In this document: in pieces, positions 7,107 through 12,149 of the stretch
How the letters are laid out: each line of letters opens with the position of its first letter
Numbering within the stretch: the stretch's first letter is position 1
Origin: CAINEC01 sp046303115
Lineage (GTDB): Bacteria; Bacteroidota; Bacteroidia; AKYH767-A; OLB10
Assembly: GCA_046303115.1 (NCBI GenBank)
Contig: JBKCGZ010000103.1
Location: forward strand, 1-12,149
DNA length: 12,149 nucleotides
Direction: 5' to 3'
Position numbers and translations under genes: made by a program
The notes under the pieces: generated by a model
Databases searched by the model: none
What the model was told of the DNA's origin: nothing
The model's input: the letters and a program-made list of their open reading frames with translations, nothing else

Positions 7107-9134
7107 TTATTGAATTGTATTTAACGATTTTAAAAGCTCTTTCGCTTTGAGGTTTGAAGGATTTTTCTTCAGAAGTCGATTAAGTATTTTAATTGAATTT
7201 GCCTTATCACCAGTAAACGCTAATAGTGCCGCTTTATTTGATAATGCTGCTTCGTAGTCAGGATCTAATGCAAGTGCCTTATCATAGTAACTCATAGCAG
7301 CGCCAGTGTTTTTATCCGAAATTAAAATTAAATATCCTAGGTTGCAATAAGCAGGTGCATACTTAGGCTGCTCTTTTATAATTGCTGAATATATTTTTCT
7401 TGCAGATGCAAAATCGCCTTCCGTAGCCAACGTACTTGCATATTTATTTCCGAAGTCTGGGACTAACGGTGCCAGCTCGTAGGCTAATTGAAAATATTTT
7501 TTTGCTCCAACATTATTACCAGTTTGCTGATAACTCTCGCCTACTCGATAAGCTGTCCATGCATAATAATTATCAAATTGCTTAATATTTAATTTATCAC
7601 TTAATGAGTTTACCTGATTAACATATTTTATCACCGAGGTATAATCCTTCTTCAAATAATAAATATGAATAAGCTTCGTGATATTTTTAGTTATATCTAA
7701 CTTACTATTGACATACAAATATTTCAAAGCAGAATCGAGCATTGTGGGTCCTAAACCGAACTTTTCATAATAATTGATGTAGGCTTGAGCATTTGCTTCT
7801 CGTGGTGGATTAGGATTGTTGATTGCTGCTATTCCAATAAATTTACGAATACTTTCAATTTCTTTATTCTCAACAGGAACAGCTATACGATGATCATGCA
7901 CACTAACGTGAGGGATATCCGTTGCGCCATTAAATGGCATATGGCAGTTAACGCAATTGTTGTTTTTCAAATTTCGTTTATCAAGCGATAAAGAACAATC
8001 AGGCTTTTTACTATCACTGTGACATGAACGACAAGTAGCGTTAAATACATCTTTATTAGTTTCCTTTACGCTTACATGAGGATTATGACAAGTAATACAA
8101 GTTAGAGCATTCTTATAAGGTTTTAAAGCAAGATTACTTGAATTAGGATGTGAATTAACTTTCTTCATTGTTTCAATAAAGCATTTGCTCTGCTTTAGTC
8201 GTTCAGCATGACTAGCCATGATATGGGTAGTTGAATTACCTTCATAAACAGGCATATAAACATTCATCACTGATGACAACTTCATGCCTGGCTTAAAATC
8301 AAAAAACGATTTACCTTCATTCAATACTGCATTACCTTGAACATGGCATCGTTGACAAACATCAAATTGCAAATCGATTGGAAGCTTAGAAGGATTAACA
8401 ATAGAATAATCGATTGCATTAGCCGTATCAATTAATATCCCTGAACTTTTTTCACGTACGTGCAGACTTCCAGGCCCGTGACACCTTTCGCAATCGATTC
8501 CATTTTTAACGAATGAATATTTGTTTTCAGAACCTTCATCAAACTTCGGATAACCATTATGACAACTCATGCATTCTAATCCGATAATACGATTAAATCG
8601 AGTGTTATTACCATCTTCAAATCCCGGAGGCAAATCCCACTTCTGCTTTTGCGTATAAAAGGTCATGGGTGCTTGAAATAAATATCCATTAGACTCCCAT
8701 ATATGAGAGTTCGTATGTTGCCCAGACCCAACAATGTACTTTACTTTTTCTCTGCGTTGATATACAGTATCCGCACCTTCTAATCGGTATTCGAGAAAAT
8801 AAAGTGAATCATTTTCCCAATAAGGTGTGTAGGATAAATTTTTGTATTGATCATAAACAACAGGATGATTGGAAAAATCAGCAGAGGACTTTTGTTTAGT
8901 TGCTGCATCAAACGACAATCCCATACCGGTATGTATAAATGTAGAATGAATACCTATATGACAACCTTTGCATGTTTCCATCCCGACATATTTCACCGTA
9001 TCTGAAAGATTTGCGTAGGTCGTCCTTTTAAACGGATCATCAACTTTTTTTTCTGATGAACAAAACCAATTAAATAAGCAGGCACCTGCTACCAGAACAG
9101 ATAATGCCAACTTGATTAATTGAATTTTTCGCAT
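7107..9134 (-). CDS. Exported heptahaem c-type cytochrome with TPR domain
   Basis: A 675-residue protein with seven CXXCH haem-binding motifs, beginning at C55, C188, C215, C260, C346, C368 and C394. The N-terminus has a basic start and a hydrophobic segment (about 6-24), then C25-SSEKK; C19 (in VAGAC) or C25 could be a lipoprotein cysteine, so it is exported and probably lipid-anchored. Residues about 45-420 resemble the cytochrome c554-type multihaem family, including VGSGQHTNSHIW (135-146), DLPPGFED (167-174) and VHDHRIAVP (412-420). The rest (about 480-670) is helical with TPR-like repeats, clearest at AYCNLGYLILISDKNTGAAM (596-615) and YYDKALALDPDYEAALSNKA (616-635). Such haem-TPR proteins occur in Bacteroidota and Planctomycetes and mostly lack a known function; electron transfer or a redox step in the envelope is inferred. 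No cytochrome c maturation gene lies nearby. It is tightly packed between the GNAT gene (4-bp gap) and mltG (2-bp gap). Confidence 0.9.
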   Translation of the reverse strand: MRKIQLIKLALSVLVAGACLFNWFCSSEKKVDDPFKRTTYANLSDTVKYVGMETCKGCHIGIHSTFIHTGMGLSFDAATKQKSSADFSNHPVVYDQYKNLSYTPYWENDSLYFLEYRLEGADTVYQRREKVKYIVGSGQHTNSHIWESNGYLFQAPMTFYTQKQKWDLPPGFEDGNNTRFNRIIGLECMSCHNGYPKFDEGSENKYSFVKNGIDCERCHGPGSLHVREKSSGILIDTANAIDYSIVNPSKLPIDLQFDVCQRCHVQGNAVLNEGKSFFDFKPGMKLSSVMNVYMPVYEGNSTTHIMASHAERLKQSKCFIETMKKVNSHPNSSNLALKPYKNALTCITCHNPHVSVKETNKDVFNATCRSCHSDSKKPDCSLSLDKRNLKNNNCVNCHMPFNGATDIPHVSVHDHRIAVPVENKEIESIRKFIGIAAINNPNPPREANAQAYINYYEKFGLGPTMLDSALKYLYVNSKLDITKNITKLIHIYYLKKDYTSVIKYVNQVNSLSDKLNIKQFDNYYAWTAYRVGESYQQTGNNVGAKKYFQLAYELAPLVPDFGNKYASTLATEGDFASARKIYSAIIKEQPKYAPAYCNLGYLILISDKNTGAAMSYYDKALALDPDYEAALSNKAALLAFTGDKANSIKILNRLLKKNPSNLKAKELLKSLNTIQ

Positions 9135-9138
9135 AAAC

Positions 9139-9681
9139 CTAAATAGAAGATGAAATAATTTGCATCATCACTACATCGTGCCAATGACCATTATACAAAA
9201 CCCATTCTTTTAACACACCACACTTTTCAAATCCTGAACGCTCAAATAATTTAATGCTTGCCACATTTGATAATTCGATATGACAATAAATCTGATGGAT
9301 ATTAATTGTGTTGAAAGCATGCTGAATAAATAAGTCCAGCGCTTCACGTGCATATCCTTTTCTTCGCTCTTCGTAATCGCCAATCAGAATACCGATACCA
9401 GCCCTTCTGTTTAATGGGTCAAATTCAAACAAATCAACAAATCCTATTGTTTTCCCTCTATGTCTTTCCGACTCTGTAGTTATTTCAATAGCTAAACGCA
9501 ATTGCTTCGAAGTAAAAATATCCTGCGTAGCATTCTCATAAAATTGCTCTATCGTAAATCGGCTATAGGGACTAACGGTACCACTAACCGCCCAATTTTC
9601 TGGATCATTCTCATAAATCATCATCAGATCAACATCTGATGGTTCCATGGCGCGTAATAAAATAGAAGTTCCTCTTATCAT
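9139..9681 (-). CDS. GNAT-family N-acetyltransferase (RimJ/RimL/SpeG-like)
   Basis: A 180-residue acetyl-CoA-dependent acetyltransferase. The opening IRGTSILLRAMEPSDVDLMM (2-21) is the usual first strand and helix; the acetyl-CoA pyrophosphate loop is RRKGYA at 106-111 (R-x-x-G-x-A), followed by REALDLFIQHAFNTINIHQI. NVASIKLFERSGFEKCG (139-155) is the standard last helix, and the final LYNGHWHDVVMMQI is typical of the RimJ/RimL/SpeG branch. The substrate could be a protein N-terminus, an amino sugar or a polyamine; it cannot be read from the sequence. The ATG overlaps the TGA of dapF (ATGA at 9681-9678), so translation is probably coupled. Its place between a DAP-making enzyme and envelope genes makes a cell-envelope or amino-acid substrate a reasonable guess only. 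Confidence 0.88.
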   Translation of the reverse strand: MIRGTSILLRAMEPSDVDLMMIYENDPENWAVSGTVSPYSRFTIEQFYENATQDIFTSKQLRLAIEITTESERHRGKTIGFVDLFEFDPLNRRAGIGILIGDYEERRKGYAREALDLFIQHAFNTINIHQIYCHIELSNVASIKLFERSGFEKCGVLKEWVLYNGHWHDVVMMQIISSSI

Positions 9682-10457
9682 AAATTGATTATTCCTTCGA
9701 ATGATTTTTGAGCAGGTCCTGCTAATACCACATTTACAAATTTATTTTCAGCATGGTCAAATGATACGGAAAGCTCTCCACCCATAGACGAAACATTTAT
9801 TGGAGATGATTTAATCAACCCTAAACTAAATGCTGATAAAGCGGCAGCTGTGACACCTGTTCCACAACTCAAAGTTTCATTCTCTACTCCTCTTTCGTAT
9901 GTGCGAATTTTCAATTGATTTCCATCAACAGTTACAAAATTTACATTAATCCCATCCTTAGTATAAGTATCATTATATCTAATTTCTCTTCCTGATTTAT
10001 AAACATCCAAAGAAGCAACATCATTCACGAAAGACACATAATGTGGAGAGCCAGTATTTAATTCGCAAGTAGATTTATCAATTTGATTGATATCGTTTAC
10101 ATCATTCATTTCAAGCGATACGATTCCATCTTTATCAATGCTTGCTTCATGAACACCATCGAATGCAAGAAACATTGCATGATCACCGATTAAATCAATA
10201 TCCTGCGAAAACTTTACAATGCAACGACCGCCATTACCGCACATTGATCCAAGATTACCATCGGCATTATAGTACTTCATTTCAAAGTCGTATTTATTCG
10301 ACCTCTCCAATAACATCAATCCATCTGCACCAACACCAAATTTGCGGTCGCATAAGTGCGCTATTTGCTCTTTCGATAATTCGACTCCACCTTGAAAATT
10401 ATCAATAATAACAAAGTCGTTTCCTGTGCCCTGATACTTATAAAACTTTAATTGCAT
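9678..10457 (-). CDS. dapF: Diaminopimelate epimerase
   Basis: Converts LL-2,6-diaminopimelate to the meso form, the penultimate step of lysine biosynthesis and the source of the peptidoglycan cross-linking residue; cofactor-independent and cytoplasmic. Two catalytic cysteines are present: C73 in MCGNGGRC (72-79) and C198 in ENETLSCGTGVTAAA (192-206). Other family segments are YQGTGNDFVIID (8-19), KFGVGADGLMLLE (39-51), YYNADGN (62-68), GSPHYVSF (136-143) and INVNFV (170-175). At 259 residues it is slightly shorter than the E. coli enzyme (274), without a visible loss of active-site parts. It is the first gene of the minus-strand cluster and diverges from htrA across 160 bp. No convincing -33/-7 pair was seen for it; TACATTTA at 10469-10462 is a 7-of-8 match but lies too close to the ATG for an ordinary leader. 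Confidence 0.97.
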   Translation of the reverse strand: MQLKFYKYQGTGNDFVIIDNFQGGVELSKEQIAHLCDRKFGVGADGLMLLERSNKYDFEMKYYNADGNLGSMCGNGGRCIVKFSQDIDLIGDHAMFLAFDGVHEASIDKDGIVSLEMNDVNDINQIDKSTCELNTGSPHYVSFVNDVASLDVYKSGREIRYNDTYTKDGINVNFVTVDGNQLKIRTYERGVENETLSCGTGVTAAALSAFSLGLIKSSPINVSSMGGELSVSFDHAENKFVNVVLAGPAQKSFEGIINL

Positions 10458-10521
10458 TCTGTAAATGTATTTAAAACGAGCATTCGATTTTCATTGGCTA
10501 AAATAATCAAAAAAAACTGCC

Positions 10522-10574
10522 TTGTTAAACGATTGTTAAAGTTAAAAATCCAAAGAATTTGAAATATAATTTTG
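10522..10574 (+). promoter_or_regulatory. htrA promoter with upstream TTGTTAAA direct repeat
   Basis: TAATTTTG at 10567-10574 is a perfect Bacteroidota -7 element (TAnnTTTG), predicting a start near 10581 and a leader of about 37 nt before the ATG at 10618. The -33 position holds only a weak GTTA at 10541-10544. Just upstream, TTGTTAAA occurs at 10522-10529 and 10533-10540, an exact repeat with an 11-bp period, and GTTAAA recurs at 10541-10546. A weak -33 with same-face repeats suggests an activated promoter, which is inferred. The region lies between divergent dapF and htrA, so the repeats could act on either. Confidence 0.6.
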
Positions 10575-10617
10575 AGCAAAAATTACGTTACACCTTAAAA
10601 TAAAACGGAAAATAGCT

Positions 10618-12060
10618 ATGAAATCTTTTAAAAACTATGCAATCGTATTTGTTTTTGCGGCGGCAGGCAGCATTACAGGTGCAAGTATTCTAAGCACAAC
10701 ATCGAGAGGCAATTCATTTTTTACAAAAAGACATCAGGTTCAATCACCTGCAAAAACAGTAAATTATGAAGCATCAATACCCGGGCCTCTCGATTTTACT
10801 GGGGCTGCAGAACATACGGTATCGACAGTAGTACACGTAAAAACAACTTATCAAAATCAAAACAATTTTCAATCCTTCGATCCTTTTCAGTTTTTCTGGG
10901 GACAGCCAATGCCACAACATCCTCAGCAACAGCAAGCAACTGGTTCAGGCGTTATACTTTCAGAAGATGGATATATCGTAACAAACAATCACGTAGTTGA
11001 AGATGCGAATCAAGTAGAAGTAACATTAGACGATAAAAGAACTTATACCGCGGATGTAATAGGCACTGACCCATCAACTGATTTAGCTTTATTAAAGATT
11101 AATGAAAAAGGTTTGAACTATGCAGTTTATGGAAATTCGGATAATGTAAAAGTTGGAGAATGGGTGCTAGCTGTTGGGAATCCATTTAATCTAACATCCA
11201 CAGTTACTGCAGGAATTGTGAGTGCTAAAGCGAGAAACATAAACATTTTACCTAACCAAAAATTTCCAATTGAATCCTTCATTCAAACAGATGCAGCTGT
11301 TAATCCGGGCAACAGTGGTGGCGCATTAGTGAATACGAGAGGCGAGCTAATTGGTATTAATGCAGCGATAGCTTCTAACACTGGATCTTATTCGGGTTAT
11401 TCATTTGCAATTCCAGTTACCATTGTAAAGAAAGTAGTTGATGATTTACTTGAGTTTGGTAAAGTTCAAAGAGGATTTATTGGCGTAAGTATAAAAGATA
11501 TTGATGCAGATCTTGCAAAAGAAAAATCAATTAAAAAATTAGATGGTGTTTATGTAGATGGGTTAACTGATGGCGGTGCTGCACAAAATGCAGGAATTAA
11601 AATAGGTGACGTAATTACAAAAATAAATGGAGTTGTAATTAAAACATCACCGGCGTTACAAGAGCAGGTTGGACGATTCAGACCAGGAGACAAAATCAGC
11701 GTTACCGTTCTCAGGAATGATGCAGAAAAGGTAGTTGAAGTTGTATTAAAAAATAAAGATGGGAACACAGCTATAGTTAAAAATGAAATAGGAAATGCAC
11801 TTGGAGCGACATTAGAAAATGCAAGCGATAATGAATTAAATAAACTAGGTATTGAAGCAGGAGTAAAAATTAAAGAATTACAGTCTGGCAAATTAAAAAC
11901 TTCAGGAGTACGAGAAGGATTTATTATTACTTCAATCGATAACATACCAATGAAAACAACCACAGATGTGATGAATTATTTAAAGGATAAAAAAGGTGGT
12001 GTTTTAATGGAAGGTGTTTATGCGAACGGCATGAAAGCATATTACGGATTTGGATTATAG
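10618..12060 (+). CDS. htrA: HtrA/DegP-type periplasmic serine protease
   Basis: A 480-residue envelope protease/chaperone that degrades misfolded exported proteins. A basic N-terminus with a hydrophobic segment (about 7-25) is a signal peptide or membrane anchor. The trypsin-like domain (about 60-280) carries the full catalytic triad: H125 in TNNHVV, D155 in STDLALLK and S233 in NPGNSGGAL. Two PDZ domains follow (about 286-380 and 391-478), the first with RGFIGVSI and GDVITKING, so the layout is DegP/DegQ rather than the one-PDZ DegS. Between the N-terminal strand and the core lies a Gln/Asn/Phe/Pro-rich segment (about 79-107), probably the flexible LA loop that controls oligomerisation in DegP. 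The C-terminus, YYGFGL, looks complete. It is transcribed alone, from a phylum-type promoter upstream to a terminator downstream. Symbol could equally be degP or degQ. Confidence 0.95.
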   Translation: MKSFKNYAIVFVFAAAGSITGASILSTTSRGNSFFTKRHQVQSPAKTVNYEASIPGPLDFTGAAEHTVSTVVHVKTTYQNQNNFQSFDPFQFFWGQPMPQHPQQQQATGSGVILSEDGYIVTNNHVVEDANQVEVTLDDKRTYTADVIGTDPSTDLALLKINEKGLNYAVYGNSDNVKVGEWVLAVGNPFNLTSTVTAGIVSAKARNINILPNQKFPIESFIQTDAAVNPGNSGGALVNTRGELIGINAAIASNTGSYSGYSFAIPVTIVKKVVDDLLEFGKVQRGFIGVSIKDIDADLAKEKSIKKLDGVYVDGLTDGGAAQNAGIKIGDVITKINGVVIKTSPALQEQVGRFRPGDKISVTVLRNDAEKVVEVVLKNKDGNTAIVKNEIGNALGATLENASDNELNKLGIEAGVKIKELQSGKLKTSGVREGFIITSIDNIPMKTTTDVMNYLKDKKGGVLMEGVYANGMKAYYGFGL

Positions 12061-12090
12061 TTAAGTTTTCATTTTAGGTTTGTTGGTTAA

Positions 12091-12121
12091 AAAGGCGGAA
12101 GATTTTTCTTTCGCCTTTTTT
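12091..12121 (+). terminator. Intrinsic terminator after htrA
   Basis: AAGGCGGAAG (12092-12101) pairs with CTTTCGCCTT (12108-12117), all ten positions if one G-T wobble is allowed, around a short T-rich loop. It is flanked by A on the left and continues as a T run to 12121. It starts about 30 bp after the htrA stop. The last 28 bases of the window show nothing. Confidence 0.85.
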
Positions 12122-12149
12122 ATTTGTCAGAAATTATTTTAAATTTGTT

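Noticed and set aside
11550..11963. Minus-strand open frame of 137 codons
   Set aside because: It is antisense to the PDZ domains of htrA; its Ser/Pro/Phe-rich product is what the complement of an AT-rich gene commonly gives.
1..12149. Mobile element, phage-defence or CRISPR content
   Set aside because: No transposase, integrase, toxin-antitoxin, nuclease-helicase or regularly spaced array was found; all larger frames are accounted for by the listed genes.

Overview
The window looks like a chromosomal housekeeping segment of a member of the Bacteroidota (Bacteroidetes). Five things point there: a 287-residue primary sigma factor with only a vestigial region 1.1, the rpsO-pnp-rpoD-rpe gene order, two matches to the phylum's -7 promoter element TAnnTTTG, no Shine-Dalgarno sequences before the starts, and low-GC DNA. 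The genus cannot be fixed from the sequence alone. No IS element, prophage, CRISPR array, tRNA, rRNA or integrase is visible.

Left half, plus strand (1-4811). The tail of an unrecognised gene (2-175) is followed by rpsO (ribosomal protein S15), pnp (polynucleotide phosphorylase), rpoD (primary sigma factor) and rpe (ribulose-phosphate 3-epimerase). Good intrinsic terminators follow rpsO, pnp and rpoD, so these are probably separate or only partly read-through units. The longest noncoding stretches here (about 240-250 bp before rpsO and before rpoD) hold a clear promoter and several short direct and inverted repeats, respectively.

Middle and right, minus strand (10457 down to 4808). Five genes lie head to tail with very tight spacing: dapF (diaminopimelate epimerase, 4-bp overlap with the next gene), a GNAT acetyltransferase (4-bp gap), a seven-haem c-type cytochrome with a C-terminal TPR region (2-bp gap), mltG (endolytic murein transglycosylase, 38-bp gap) and a lysine-ketoglutarate-reductase / saccharopine-dehydrogenase-like enzyme. 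This is probably one operon. It starts with an enzyme that makes the peptidoglycan cross-linking amino acid and lysine precursor meso-DAP, and it contains a peptidoglycan-cutting enzyme and a lysine-metabolism-type dehydrogenase. An exported multihaem cytochrome sits in the middle. Its last gene overlaps rpe tail to tail by 4 bp with no visible terminator.

Right end, plus strand. A divergent 160-bp intergenic region separates dapF from an HtrA/DegP-type periplasmic serine protease with two PDZ domains (10618-12060), which is followed by an intrinsic terminator.

Most of the window is ordinary. The parts most worth a second look are the haem-TPR protein and its company in the dapF-mltG operon, the stand-alone LKR-like enzyme, and the regularly spaced repeats upstream of rpoD, htrA and pnp. 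I see no convincing novel multi-gene system.
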